Source: Amycolatopsis sp. CA-230715
GTDB taxonomy: Bacteria; Actinomycetota; Actinomycetes; Mycobacteriales; Pseudonocardiaceae
Assembly: GCF_018736145.1 (NCBI RefSeq)
Contig: NZ_CP059997.1
Span: 2,727,501-2,791,500 of the forward strand
Direction: 5' to 3'
DNA: 64,000 bases
Under the pieces are notes generated by a model that was given only the letters and a program-made list of their open reading frames with translations, had not been told where the DNA came from and made no database searches. Below, one piece after another: positions 1 to 8,941 of this stretch. The position numbers were made by a program, and so were the translations under genes. Within the stretch, counting starts at the first letter, position 1; every line of letters starts with the position of its first letter.

Positions 1-1230
1 GACGCAGCGGATCGCGGTGAACGCGTCCTGCGTCGTCGCGTAGCGCCCGGATCGGTCGCGCTCGTTGTACTGGTCGGCCAACGCCATCAGGGTGGCGCCC
101 TTGCCCAGTTTCAGTTCGTTGAGACCGGAGTTGAGCGGTTCCCACAGCTGCTGGGAGTAGAGGGCCTGTATCGCGGCGAGCGTCGCGTCGCCGAAGGTGA
201 GCTTACGGCCGTCGGTGAGCGTGACGGGCAGGTGCACGAGCGGGCGCACCAGGTCCTGGAAAGCCTTTGTGGCACCCGCGGGGTTCGCGCCGAGCGCGCA
301 GTCCTGGCGGGCGGCGCACCACGAGGCGTACTGGCCGAACGCCTTGCCGAAGCCCTGGCCCTGCGCGACGAGCGATTCGACGGAGTCCTGATCGGGGTCG
401 AGCGCGCCGTCGAGGACCATCGCGCGCACGTTCTTCGGGAACGCTTCGGCGTAGGTGGAACCGATCCTGGTGCCGTACGAATAGCCGAGGTAGCTGAGCT
501 TTTCGTCGCCGAGCGCGGACCGGAGCACGTCCATGTCCTTCACGACGTCCCTGGTCCCGACGTTGGCGAGCATCGCGTCGCCGTGCTCGGTGCGCTGGGC
601 GCATTTGCCCGCGAAGTCCTTGGCCTCGGTCTCCTGCTTCGCCACGCCGGCGGGCGAGCCGTCGGCTTCGAGGTCCTCCTCGCGGTTGGCGTCCCGCTCC
701 TTGTCGGTCAGGCAGCGGACCTGCGGCTCGCTGGCGCCGATCCCGCGCGGGTCGAAGCCGACGAAGTCGAACCGCTTGCCCAGTTCGCCCTGTGCCGCGC
801 CCTGCGACAGGTTGGCGGCGGCCTCCATCCCGGACGCACCGGGTCCGCCGGGGTTCATCACCAGCGAACCGATCCGGTTGTCCTGGTCGGTGGCCTTGTG
901 CCGCAGCACGCCGATCGTGATGGTGTCGCCGTCCGGTTTCGCGTAGTCGAGCGGCACGGTCAGCCGCGCGCACTGGAGCGTTTTGACCGCGAACGCACTC
1001 TTCGCCCCGCCCGAAGTCGCGTAGGGTGCGCAATCGCCCCAGGTGAGGGGCTGGCCGTAGAACCGGTCCAAACCGGCCGGAACCGCGCCTTTCGGACCGA
1101 GCTGCTCGGTGACCTGGCTGGGTTGGTCCTTCGGGGTGCTGGTGCAGGCGGCCAGCGGCACGAGCAGAAGAGCACAACCTGCGACGGCTACCCGGATCGG
1201 GCGAGACCTGGTTTGGTGGTGAAGTGGCAC
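1..1230 (-). CDS. alpha/beta-hydrolase lipoprotein (TAP-like tripeptidyl aminopeptidase family), 3' end outside window
   Basis: Secreted or membrane-tethered peptidase of the actinobacterial S33 TAP-like group, which removes short peptides from N termini. 410 codons are visible; the C terminus, including the TAP-like domain and catalytic His, lies beyond position 1. The frame opens with a basic stretch, a hydrophobic segment and a lipobox LAAC (Cys about residue 29), so it should be lipidated. The nucleophile elbow GYSYG and the oxyanion region MNPGGPGASG are present. The GTG at 1230 is the first start that gives a normal signal peptide. It is divergent from secA2 with about 105 bp between the starts. 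Family assignment is firm; the substrate is not known. Confidence 0.85.
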   Translation of the reverse strand, partial: MPLHHQTRSRPIRVAVAGCALLLVPLAACTSTPKDQPSQVTEQLGPKGAVPAGLDRFYGQPLTWGDCAPYATSGGAKSAFAVKTLQCARLTVPLDYAKPDGDTITIGVLRHKATDQDNRIGSLVMNPGGPGASGMEAAANLSQGAAQGELGKRFDFVGFDPRGIGASEPQVRCLTDKERDANREEDLEADGSPAGVAKQETEAKDFAGKCAQRTEHGDAMLANVGTRDVVKDMDVLRSALGDEKLSYLGYSYGTRIGSTYAEAFPKNVRAMVLDGALDPDQDSVESLVAQGQGFGKAFGQYASWCAARQDCALGANPAGATKAFQDLVRPLVHLPVTLTDGRKLTFGDATLAAIQALYSQQLWEPLNSGLNELKLGKGATLMALADQYNERDRSGRYATTQDAFTAIRCV

Positions 1231-1335
1231 GACCCCGATCGTGCCATCGGCGGAGGAACTCCAACGCACGCCCACCGCGTTGGGGAGTACGGCGAGCGCG
1301 GGAAGACCGGCGCGACACGAGAACGGGAGCACAGG

Positions 1336-3669
1336 GTGGCAGCACTGATGAGCCGGATGGGCAAGCGGCTGCGCCGGATCATGCAACGTCCGGGCAGCGT
1401 GGAGCTTTCCCGCTACGAAGCTCTGCTGCCCGCGGTCGAAAAGCGTGAACCCGAGCTCGAGAAGCTCTCCGACGCCGAGCTGACCGAAGCGGCCGCGAAG
1501 CTGCGCGAGAAGTCCGCCTTCGGCGACGACGAGCTGGTCGAGGTGTGCGCGCTCGGCCGCGAATCCGCGCGGCGCGCCCTCGGCGAACGCGCTTTCGACG
1601 TCCAGCTCCTCGGCACGATGGGCCTGCTCACCGGGCACGTGGTGCAGATGGAAACCGGTGAGGGCAAGACGCTGGCCGGTGCGCTCGCCGCCGCCGGGTA
1701 CGCGCTGCAGGGCAAGCGCGTGCACGTGGTCACCGTCAACGACTACCTGGCCCGCCGTGACGCGGAGTGGATGAAACCGCTCTACGACCTGCTCGGCGTC
1801 GGCGTCGGCTGGGTCGAGCCCGCGCACAGCAGGGACGAGCGGCGCGAGGCGTACGGCCAGGAGGTCACCTACGGCGCGGTCAGCGAGATCGGGTTCGACG
1901 TCCTCCGCGACAGGCTGGTCTCGCGCGCCGAGGACCTCGTGCAGCGCGATCCCGAAGTCGCCATCGTGGACGAAGCGGACTCCGTGCTCGTCGACGAGGC
2001 TCGGGTGCCGCTGGTGATGGCTGGTTCGGTCGACGCGGCGTTCGCGGACGAAGAGGTCGCGAACGTGGTGCGCAGGCTTCGGCTCGGGCTGCACTACGAG
2101 ACCGACTCCGACGGCCGCAACGCGTGGCTGACCGCTGCGGGCGCTTCCGTGGTCGAGAAGGCGCTCGGTATCGACGACCTCTACGGCGAATCGGCGGACT
2201 CCGGGTCGGCGAGGCTGGCCGCGGTGAACGTGGCGCTGCACGCGCACGCGCTGCTCACCCGCGACGTCGACTACCTGGTCCGGGACGGGAAGGTGCAGCT
2301 CATCAACGCCTCGCGCGGGCGGGTCGCCGAGCTGCAGCGCTGGCCGGACGGGCTGCAGGCCGCGGTGGAAGCGAAGGAACAGCTCCCCGCGACGGACCGC
2401 GGCGAGATCCTCGACTCGATCACCGTGCAGGCCCTGCTCGCGCGCTACCCGCTGGTGGCGGGCATGACCGGGACCGCGGTCGCGGTCGCCGAGCAGCTGC
2501 GCGAGTTCTACAAGCTCGAAGTGGCGGTGATCCCGCCGAACACCCCGAACATCCGCGAGGACGCCGAAGACCGGATCTTCGCGTCGCCGTCGCACAAGCT
2601 GCGCGCGATCGTCGACGAGATCCGCGAGGTGCACGAGTCGGGGCGCCCGATCCTCGTCGGCACCCAGGACGTCGCCGAATCCGAAGAGCTGGCGGAAAAA
2701 CTGGCCAAGGCGGATCTCGAGTGCGTGGTGCTCAATGCCCGCAACGACGCCGAAGAGGCCGCGATCATCGCCGACGCGGGTACGCACGGCCGGGTCACGG
2801 TGTCGACGCAGATGGCGGGCCGCGGTACCGACATCCGGCTCGGCGGCGCGGACGGCTCGGATCGCGAGCGGGTGACCGAGCTGGGCGGGCTGCACGTGAT
2901 CGGCACCGCGCGGTACCCGTCGAGCCGTCTCGACGGGCAGCTCCGCGGGCGTTCGGGACGTCAGGGCGACCCCGGCAGCGCGGTGTTCTTCGCGAGCCTG
3001 AACGACGATCTGGTGCTGTCGAACGCGCCGGACGTGCCGGACGGCATCGAGGCCGAGGACGGCACCGGGGAGATCACCGACGCCGCCGCGCACCGGCAGA
3101 TCAACCACGCGCAGCGCGTGGCCGAGGGCGTGCACCTGGAGATCCACCGCAACACCTGGCGGTACACGCGGCTGATCGAGTTCCAGCGCGCCGAGCTGCT
3201 CAAGCACCGCGACGAGGTGCTGCGCACCGGGCTGGCCGCGGAGAAGCTGAAGGAAGCGGCGCCGGAGAAGTACGAGGAGCTGGTCGAGAAGACCGGTGAC
3301 GACGCCGAGCAGGTCTGCCGCGAGATCATGCTGTACCACCTCGACGAGTCGTGGTCGGAGCACCTCGCGTTCCTGACCGACGTCCGCGAGAGCATCCACC
3401 TGCGGGCGCTCGCGCGCGAGACGCCGATCGACGAGTTCCACCGGACGGCGATCCCGCCGTTCCGCGAGATCGTGCCGAAGATCGAGAAGAAGTCGGCCGA
3501 GACGCTGACCGACGCCGAGATCACCGAGGACGGCATCGACCTCGCGGCCTCGGGCGTGCGCAGGCCGAACTCGACGTGGACGTACCTGGTGCACGACAAC
3601 CCGTTCGACTCGGACTTCGAATCCACGCTGCGCCGGGTGCGCAGCATGATGAAGCGCAAGAAGAGCTGA
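1336..3669 (+). CDS. secA2: accessory Sec translocase ATPase SecA2
   Basis: Cytosolic motor of the accessory Sec pathway; in mycobacteria SecA2 exports a small subset of proteins through SecYEG. At 777 aa it is clearly shorter than SecA1 and close to mycobacterial SecA2. Walker A (METGEGKT) and Walker B with the DEAD-type box (VDEADSVLVDEA) lie in the first third, and the helicase-C motif with QMAGRGTDIRLGG follows. The C terminus ends soon after the scaffold region, without the zinc-binding tail of SecA1. Start: GTG at 1336 sits 6 nt after GGGAG; ATG at 1348 is the alternative. The frame stays open far upstream, over the divergent gene, but that part has no SecA homology. It is followed by the yefM operator 12 nt after the stop. 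Confidence 0.95.
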   Translation: MAALMSRMGKRLRRIMQRPGSVELSRYEALLPAVEKREPELEKLSDAELTEAAAKLREKSAFGDDELVEVCALGRESARRALGERAFDVQLLGTMGLLTGHVVQMETGEGKTLAGALAAAGYALQGKRVHVVTVNDYLARRDAEWMKPLYDLLGVGVGWVEPAHSRDERREAYGQEVTYGAVSEIGFDVLRDRLVSRAEDLVQRDPEVAIVDEADSVLVDEARVPLVMAGSVDAAFADEEVANVVRRLRLGLHYETDSDGRNAWLTAAGASVVEKALGIDDLYGESADSGSARLAAVNVALHAHALLTRDVDYLVRDGKVQLINASRGRVAELQRWPDGLQAAVEAKEQLPATDRGEILDSITVQALLARYPLVAGMTGTAVAVAEQLREFYKLEVAVIPPNTPNIREDAEDRIFASPSHKLRAIVDEIREVHESGRPILVGTQDVAESEELAEKLAKADLECVVLNARNDAEEAAIIADAGTHGRVTVSTQMAGRGTDIRLGGADGSDRERVTELGGLHVIGTARYPSSRLDGQLRGRSGRQGDPGSAVFFASLNDDLVLSNAPDVPDGIEAEDGTGEITDAAAHRQINHAQRVAEGVHLEIHRNTWRYTRLIEFQRAELLKHRDEVLRTGLAAEKLKEAAPEKYEELVEKTGDDAEQVCREIMLYHLDESWSEHLAFLTDVRESIHLRALARETPIDEFHRTAIPPFREIVPKIEKKSAETLTDAEITEDGIDLAASGVRRPNSTWTYLVHDNPFDSDFESTLRRVRSMMKRKKS

Positions 3670-3681
3670 GCCGGACCGCCT

Positions 3682-3727
3682 GTCATCCTCTTCGACGTAC
3701 AATATTCTGTACGTCGAAGAGGATGAC
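3682..3727. promoter_or_regulatory. 20-bp perfect inverted repeat: probable YefM-YoeB operator overlapping promoter and RBS
   Basis: Left arm 3682-3701 and right arm 3708-3727 are exact reverse complements separated by the 6-nt loop ATATTC. The inner ends read CGTACA and TGTACG; YefM-family operators in other bacteria are built on TGTACA cores. A possible -10 element, TACAAT, lies at 3698-3703, and the right arm contains the AGAGG ribosome-binding site and touches the GTG start at 3728. Binding by the toxin-antitoxin complex would therefore block promoter and RBS together. As RNA the same palindrome could also terminate secA2 transcription. Confidence 0.8.
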
Positions 3728-3979
3728 GTGAAGACTATGAGCTACTCGGAGTCCCGCGCCAACTACGCGGAGACTCTTGACTCGGTGGTGAATGACCGCG
3801 AGGAAGTAGTGATCACCCGCGCTGGTCACGACCCCGTGGTGATCGTGTCGCTCGACGACTACGAATCACTGAAGGAAACGGCGTACCTGCTCCGCAGCCC
3901 GGAGAACGCCCGGCGTCTCGTCTCCGCCATCGAACGGCTGGAGTCGGGTGGCGGCGAGCAGCACGAACTCGCCGAATGA
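3728..3979 (+). CDS. yefM: YefM antitoxin (Phd/YefM family)
   Basis: 83 aa, the usual YefM length. The N-terminal Phd/YefM dimer and DNA-binding fold is recognisable from SYSESRANYAETLDSV and the VVITRAGHDPVVIVSLDDYESL core. The acidic C-terminal tail (about residues 55-83) is the part that wraps and neutralises the toxin in this family. GTG at 3728 matches the canonical N terminus (M-x-x-x-S-Y-S-E); ATG at 3737 would shorten it by three residues. The stop overlaps the toxin start (ATGA), so toxin translation is coupled to antitoxin synthesis. It should autorepress through the adjacent palindrome. Confidence 0.95.
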   Translation: MKTMSYSESRANYAETLDSVVNDREEVVITRAGHDPVVIVSLDDYESLKETAYLLRSPENARRLVSAIERLESGGGEQHELAE

Positions 3980-4236
3980 AGCTCGTCTGGGACGCGTTCG
4001 CCTGGGACGACTACCTCTGGCGGCAAACCCAGGATCGCAAGGTCCTCAAGCGGATCAACGACCTCCTGAAGGACGTCCGGCGCAACGGGAACGAAGGCAT
4101 CGGCAAGCCCGAGCCGCTGAAACACGGTTTCCAGGGCTACTGGTCCCGTCGGATCACTGACGAGCACCGACTGGTCTACAAGATCGAAGGCGACGAAATT
4201 CGCATCGCGGCTTGCCGATACCACTACGGCAAGTAA
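3976..4236 (+). CDS. yoeB: YoeB toxin, ribosome-dependent mRNA interferase (Txe/YoeB family)
   Basis: 86 aa. In this family the protein cleaves mRNA in the ribosomal A site when YefM is degraded. All residues known to matter in E. coli YoeB are at the same positions: Glu46, Arg65, His83 and Tyr84. The pattern LKHGFQGYWSRRITDEHRLVY is otherwise standard, so the toxin looks active. It starts at the ATG that overlaps the yefM stop by 4 nt. It ends 16 nt before the convergent lysR-type gene. Confidence 0.96.
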   Translation: MKLVWDAFAWDDYLWRQTQDRKVLKRINDLLKDVRRNGNEGIGKPEPLKHGFQGYWSRRITDEHRLVYKIEGDEIRIAACRYHYGK

Positions 4237-4252
4237 TTCGCGCGGTTGACGC

Positions 4253-5143
4253 CTATCGGGCCGTGGCGCGGGTTTCGATTTCGGTGACGCAGGCGCGGAC
4301 CGCGGGCGTGCCGACGAGCCAGGCCGCCTTGATTTCGCGGCGCAGTGCGGGGCGGCTGGGGAGGAACCGCACGCCCGGTGTCCCGCGGCGGCAGGACATC
4401 TCGGGCAGCAGCGCCACCGCGAGTCCTTTTTGGACCATCGAAAGCTGGGTGAAGTGCTCGGCGAGCGCGTAGCGCACTTTCGGTTCGGTACCGGCGGCGC
4501 GGGCGGCCTGCACCAGTGCGTCGTAGGGCGCGGTTCCCGGCGGGCAGCTCGCCCACGGGGTCCCGGCCAACTCGGCGAGCGCGATCGCGTCGGCACCGGC
4601 CGACGGGTGGTTTTCCGGGACCGCCACGAGGACGTCCTCGGCCACCACGGTGCGCAGGCGCAGGCCTTCGGGAAGGGGCGTTGGCAGGTTGTCCCAGCTC
4701 TCGATCAGCAGCAGGTCGAAGTGCCCGTCGAGCAGCCTCGGCATCAGGTCCACCGCTTCCCCGTCGGCGACGGACGGTTCGAGGTGCGGGTGCTCGGCGA
4801 GCAGCGTCGCGAGGACGTCCGGCAGCAGGGCGCGCACCGCGCTGCCCACCCCGCCGATGCGCAGCGGCCCCAGCACTTCCTGGTCGAGTCCCGCGAGATC
4901 GGCTTCGGCCTCGGCGAGGTCCGCGAGAATCCGGTGCGCGTGGTTCGCGAGGACGCGCCCGGCGTGCGTGAGCCGGACGCCGCGGCCGTCCGGTTCGAGC
5001 AGCCGATGCCCGGTTTCGCGGTCGAGCTTCGCGAGCTGCTGGGACACGCCGGACGCGGTGAGGTGCAGCGTTTCCGCGGCGCGGGCGATCGACCCGCAGG
5101 TCGCGACCGCGGCGAGCGCGCGGAGCCTGTCGATCCTGAACAC
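4253..5143 (-). CDS. LysR-family transcriptional regulator
   Basis: About 296 aa. The N-terminal winged helix-turn-helix (RLRALAAVATCGSIARAAETL through VRLTHAGRVL) is followed by a substrate-binding domain of about 200 aa. The GTG at 5143 gives the normal LysR N terminus (MFRIDRLRAL); an in-frame ATG at 5188 would add 15 atypical residues. It is divergent from an EamA-type exporter across about 75 bp, the classic LysR arrangement, so it most likely controls that exporter in response to an unidentified effector. Confidence 0.9.
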   Translation of the reverse strand: MFRIDRLRALAAVATCGSIARAAETLHLTASGVSQQLAKLDRETGHRLLEPDGRGVRLTHAGRVLANHAHRILADLAEAEADLAGLDQEVLGPLRIGGVGSAVRALLPDVLATLLAEHPHLEPSVADGEAVDLMPRLLDGHFDLLLIESWDNLPTPLPEGLRLRTVVAEDVLVAVPENHPSAGADAIALAELAGTPWASCPPGTAPYDALVQAARAAGTEPKVRYALAEHFTQLSMVQKGLAVALLPEMSCRRGTPGVRFLPSRPALRREIKAAWLVGTPAVRACVTEIETRATAR

Positions 5144-5217
5144 CTGACGAACTGTAACGAGTTTTGGCGCCGAACTGTCGCTTTTCATTCCGAGTTCGGG
5201 CGGGCAGGGTCGTGCTC
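5144..5217. promoter_or_regulatory. divergent LysR/EamA promoter region with direct repeat
   Basis: The region between the two divergent genes carries the octamer CGAACTGT twice (5148-5155 and 5171-5178), 23 bp apart. That spacing suits contacts by a LysR tetramer. No clear dyad LysR box was identified, so operator status is inference. Confidence 0.4.
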
Positions 5218-6129
5218 GTGACGATCGAGGAACAGACGGCGCCGGAAGTGCGCACCGCGCGGCGGAATCCCGTGGTGCTCGCGCTGGCCGGATCCGCGTG
5301 CATCGCGGCGTCGGCCGTGTTCATGAAGCAGTCGGGCGCCAACGCCGGGACGGCGGCCTTCCTCCGCTGCGGGCTGGCACTGGTCGTCCTCGTCCCGCTC
5401 GCCTGGCTGGAATGGCGCCGCATCGGCCACCGGCCGGGCCGCTACCTGCTGATGGACGTCGGCGCGGGCCTGCTGCTCGGGGTGGACATGGTGTTCTGGG
5501 GCGCCAGCGTGCTGAACGTGGGCGCCTCGGTGGCGACGGTGCTGCTCAACATCCAGGTCGTGTTCTTCCCGCTGATCGCGCGCGTGGTGTCGGGTACCGC
5601 GCTTTCCGCGCGGTTCCTGCTGACCTGCCCCGTCCTGCTCGTCGGCGTCGCGCTGGCGAGCGGGGCCATCGGGAATCCGCAGCCGGGCAGCGATCCGGTG
5701 GCGGGCGTGGTGTTCGGTGCCGCTGCGGGCCTCGCTTACGCCGGTTACCTGTTCCTCATGCGGCTCGGCGGCGGGCGCGAGCACACGACGACGCCCGTGT
5801 GCGTGTCCTCGGCGGCGGCCACCGCGGCGGCCGCGGTGCTCGGCGGCCTGTGGACGGGGATCGACCTGGACCTGAGCCTGCCCGCGTGGGGCTGGCTCAT
5901 CGCGCTCGCGTTCCTCGGGCAGGTCGTGGCGTGGCTGCTCATCACCGCCGCGCTGCCGAAGCTGGCGCCGGGTGTCGCGGCGGCGCTGCTGCTTTCGCAG
6001 CCCGTGATGGCCTTCGCGCTCGGCGTAGCGATCGGGGAACGGCCGACCGTCACGCAGGCGGCCGGGTGCGTGCTGGTCGTCGCGGCCGTGTGGTTCACCA
6101 GCCGCGGGAGGTCCGCCGGTCAGGAGTGA
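5218..6129 (+). CDS. DMT-superfamily EamA transporter
   Basis: About 303 aa with ten hydrophobic segments in two EamA repeats, typical of drug/metabolite exporters of amino acids or small metabolites. GTG at 5218 lies 8 nt after AGGG and is preferred over in-frame GTG 5212 and upstream starts that would overlap the regulator promoter. Signature small-residue helices include the N-terminal LAGSACIAASAVFMKQ. The substrate cannot be inferred. It ends about 46 bp before nadE on the same strand. Confidence 0.88.
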   Translation: MTIEEQTAPEVRTARRNPVVLALAGSACIAASAVFMKQSGANAGTAAFLRCGLALVVLVPLAWLEWRRIGHRPGRYLLMDVGAGLLLGVDMVFWGASVLNVGASVATVLLNIQVVFFPLIARVVSGTALSARFLLTCPVLLVGVALASGAIGNPQPGSDPVAGVVFGAAAGLAYAGYLFLMRLGGGREHTTTPVCVSSAAATAAAAVLGGLWTGIDLDLSLPAWGWLIALAFLGQVVAWLLITAALPKLAPGVAAALLLSQPVMAFALGVAIGERPTVTQAAGCVLVVAAVWFTSRGRSAGQE

Positions 6130-6175
6130 GCCACATTCACTCGCCGGTTGTGTCGGTCTGGGTGAGAATGGGCCG

Positions 6176-7891
6176 ATGCCGCAGCTGCGCATCGCCATAG
6201 CCCAGGTCAACCCCACCGTCGGCGACCTCGTGGGCAACTCCGCACTCGCCGTCGACTGGATCCGCGAGGCCGCCAACGCCGGCGCCGACGTGGTCGTGTT
6301 CCCCGAAATGTCGCTGACCGGGTATCCGGTCGAGGACCTCGCGCTGCGGGCGACCTTCGCCGAGGCGTCACGCCGCGCGGTCGACGAGCTGGCCGAGCGG
6401 GTCGCGGAGTTCGGCGACCTCTTGGTCTACGTCGGCTACCTCGACCGCGACGAGAAGGGCCCGCGCAACGCGGCCGCGGCGCTGTTCCGCGGCGAGGTCG
6501 TGGCGCGCCAGTTCAAGCACCACCTGCCGAACTACGGCGTGTTCGACGAGCGGCGGAACTTCGAGCCGGGCGAGTCGCTCGACATCGTGCGGTTCCGCGG
6601 CCTGGACATCGGCATGGTGATCTGCGAGGACCTGTGGCAGGACGGCGGCCCGGTGGCGGCGCTCGGCCAGGCCGGCGTCGATCTCGTGGTGTCGCCGAAC
6701 GCGTCGCCGTACGAGCGCGCGAAGGACGACATCCGGCTGCCGCTGATTTCCCGCCGCGCGCAGGAGGCTGGTGCGCCGGTCGTCTACACGAACCAGGTGG
6801 GCGGGCAGGACGACCTCGTGTTCGACGGCGACTCGATCGTCGCCGACGCGGGCGGGACGCTGCTGGCACGGGCACCGCAGTTCGTCGAACACCTGCTGGT
6901 GCTCGATCTCGAAATCGAGGCGGGCGAGCACCGGCCGGACGGTGCGTACGCGGGCATCGAGGTCCGCCGCCGCGCGCTCGGCGTGGAACCGCGCGAGCCC
7001 TACGAGACCATCGCCGAACCGCCGATCAGCGAACCGCTCTCGGACGAGGCGGAGGTTTGGTACGCGCTCGTGGTGGGGCTGCGGGACTACGTGCGCAAGA
7101 ACGGGTTCCGCTCGGTGACCTTCGGGTTCTCCGGTGGGATCGACTCGGCGCTCGTGGCCGCGCTCGCGGTGGACGCGCTCGGGCCGGACGCGGTGTACGG
7201 CGTCTCGATGCCGTCGAAGTACTCGTCGGAGCATTCGCAGTCGGACGCGGCGGAGCTGGCGCGGCGGCTCGGCTGCCACTACCGCACCGAACCGGTGGCG
7301 GACATGGTGCAGGCCTACGTCGGCCAGCTGGACCTGAGCGGGCTCGCGGAGGAGAACGTCCAAGCACGCGCGCGCGGCGTGCTGCTGATGGCACTGTCCA
7401 ATGCGGACGGTCATCTGGTGCTCGCGACCGGGAACAAGACGGAGCTCGCGGTCGGGTATTCGACGATCTACGGCGATGCCGTCGGCGGGTTCGCGCCGAT
7501 CAAGGACGTGTTCAAGACCCATGTGTGGGAGCTGGCGCGCTGGCGCAACGCCGAGGCGGAGAAGCGCGGCGAGACCCCGCCGATCCCGGAGAACTCGATC
7601 AGCAAACCGCCCTCGGCCGAGCTGCGGCCGGACCAGGTGGACACCGACTCGCTCCCCGACTACGCACTCCTCGACGACATCCTCGACGACTACGTGGAAG
7701 GCGACCGCGGTTACGCCGACCTCCTCGAAGCCGGGTTCGACCCCGAGGTGATCGACCGCGTGGTGTGGATGACCGACAAGGCCGAGTACAAGCGGCGCCA
7801 GTACCCGCCCGGCACGAAGATCACCTTCAAGGCGTTCGGCCGCGACCGGCGGCTGCCCATCACGAACGGCTGGCGCGAACGCCGCGACTGA
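6176..7891 (+). CDS. nadE: glutamine-hydrolysing NAD+ synthetase
   Basis: 571 aa bifunctional enzyme making NAD+ from deamido-NAD, ATP and glutamine. The N-terminal nitrilase-type glutaminase domain (about 1-275) has the triad Glu44 (FPEMSLTGYP), Lys114 (FKHHLPNYG) and Cys150 (VICEDLW). The C-terminal synthetase domain has the ATP-PPase P-loop SGGIDSA (about 319-325) and the conserved ATGNKTELAVGY region. Length and domain order match the actinobacterial NadE with an ammonia tunnel. It is followed by about 280 bp of non-coding repeats. Confidence 0.97.
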   Translation: MPQLRIAIAQVNPTVGDLVGNSALAVDWIREAANAGADVVVFPEMSLTGYPVEDLALRATFAEASRRAVDELAERVAEFGDLLVYVGYLDRDEKGPRNAAAALFRGEVVARQFKHHLPNYGVFDERRNFEPGESLDIVRFRGLDIGMVICEDLWQDGGPVAALGQAGVDLVVSPNASPYERAKDDIRLPLISRRAQEAGAPVVYTNQVGGQDDLVFDGDSIVADAGGTLLARAPQFVEHLLVLDLEIEAGEHRPDGAYAGIEVRRRALGVEPREPYETIAEPPISEPLSDEAEVWYALVVGLRDYVRKNGFRSVTFGFSGGIDSALVAALAVDALGPDAVYGVSMPSKYSSEHSQSDAAELARRLGCHYRTEPVADMVQAYVGQLDLSGLAEENVQARARGVLLMALSNADGHLVLATGNKTELAVGYSTIYGDAVGGFAPIKDVFKTHVWELARWRNAEAEKRGETPPIPENSISKPPSAELRPDQVDTDSLPDYALLDDILDDYVEGDRGYADLLEAGFDPEVIDRVVWMTDKAEYKRRQYPPGTKITFKAFGRDRRLPITNGWRERRD

Positions 7892-7935
7892 TCCGGGGCC
7901 TCGGCGTTCCTCTCCGGGCCGGCGTTCGCCCGCCA

Positions 7936-8125
7936 GGAACTGTCGGTGGCGCGCGGTAGTGTTGAAATCGGGGGCTCCCCTGGGCGGGCGAACGGTTCCG
8001 TTCGCCCGTACGGGCCGCGGGCCGGGCTTCGATCCCTTGTGCGCCAGGGAAAGCACGCGAACTCGCCCGGAATTGTCGGTGGTGCGCGGTAATGTTGAAT
8101 CAAGGGCGCCCCTGAGCGAACGAAA
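7936..8125 (+). repeat. two degenerate copies of a ~57-60 bp element, 133 bp apart
   Basis: Copy one, 7936-7995, and copy two, 8069-8125, share GGAAYTGTCGGTGGYGCGCGG followed by TARTGTTGAA and a GGGGCNCCCCTG block with a GCGAACG tail. Similar TGTCGGTGG..TAGTGTTGAA sequences often stand upstream of DUF222/HNH (13E12-type) endonuclease genes in actinobacteria. No such gene is present here, so these may be orphan promoter-like relics. The link to that family is recollection, not computed. No gene was found from 7892 to 8169. Confidence 0.5.
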
Positions 8126-8169
8126 GGGACGTCTCGTACAGGTTGGGCCGCGTTCGCCGTCGGTCCTGT

Positions 8170-8826
8170 TCAGGCGTCGCGCGGGAGCAGCGCGCTCGCG
8201 GCGAGCAGCCAGAGCACCCCGCCGCCGAACCGGCCGACCGGCAGCAGCGGTGCCAGCGCCGGGACCAGCAGCGAAACCGTGGCCAGTACGCCGAGCGCGG
8301 CGACGCCGAGGCCGGACCACGCCAGCGGGCGGGGCAGCAGCGGCACGAACAGCGACGGCACGCAGACACCGGCGATCAGCAGCGCCAGCGGCACCACGAA
8401 CCCGACCCCGCCGGTGACGAACGACAACGTCTGCAACGCGTGCACCACACCGGGCTCGTGCACGTCGGCGACCTCGCCCATCGTCCACAGGGTCAGCCCC
8501 GAAAACGCCAGCGACGCCGAGGCGAGCAGCCCGCCGGCCAAGCCGATCGCGGTACCGGGCGCGGCGACGCCGAGCTGGCGCAGCCGCCGGTAGGCAGTGG
8601 CGCTCCAGATCGCCAGCGGGATCGCGGAACCGAACAACAGCGCCGCCCAGATCACGACCGTCGTGTGATGGCCCGCGTAGTAGGCGGCCACGTCCGCCAC
8701 GGGAGTGTCGGGCCGGGGCCCGCTCGCGCCGAGCACACCGGTGAGCACGGTGAACACGGCGAAGACCAGGCCGGGAACCAGCAACGGCGGGCCCGCGTGC
8801 GCGACGGACTGCTGCTTGGTGGTCAT
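8170..8826 (-). CDS. integral membrane protein of unknown function (about six helices)
   Basis: 218 aa, almost entirely hydrophobic helices with short loops. I do not recognise the family. The start ATG at 8826 has a GGAGA ribosome-binding site 8 nt upstream; a longer frame to 8892 would invade the divergent promoter. It is divergent from a MarR regulator (starts about 130 bp apart), suggesting repression by that regulator and a role in tolerance to a small molecule, by inference only. Confidence 0.75.
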   Translation of the reverse strand: MTTKQQSVAHAGPPLLVPGLVFAVFTVLTGVLGASGPRPDTPVADVAAYYAGHHTTVVIWAALLFGSAIPLAIWSATAYRRLRQLGVAAPGTAIGLAGGLLASASLAFSGLTLWTMGEVADVHEPGVVHALQTLSFVTGGVGFVVPLALLIAGVCVPSLFVPLLPRPLAWSGLGVAALGVLATVSLLVPALAPLLPVGRFGGGVLWLLAASALLPRDA

Positions 8827-8941
8827 GGGGATCTCCAGTCGCTCGATTCGATTACACTCAAAAATGATGCTCGCGATGTAATCGTTTGTCAACTGAACTA
8901 TTTTACGACGGCACGACCCTCCTGATCGTTACAGGGTGTGT

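Noticed and set aside
232..1335. Continuous open frame extending secA2 by 368 codons upstream
   Set aside because: It lies antisense to a convincing alpha/beta-hydrolase gene, has no SecA homology, and a good RBS precedes GTG 1336.
3682..3727. Simple secA2 terminator
   Set aside because: No U tract, and the palindrome carries YefM-type half-sites and the yefM RBS, so operator function explains it better; termination may be secondary.
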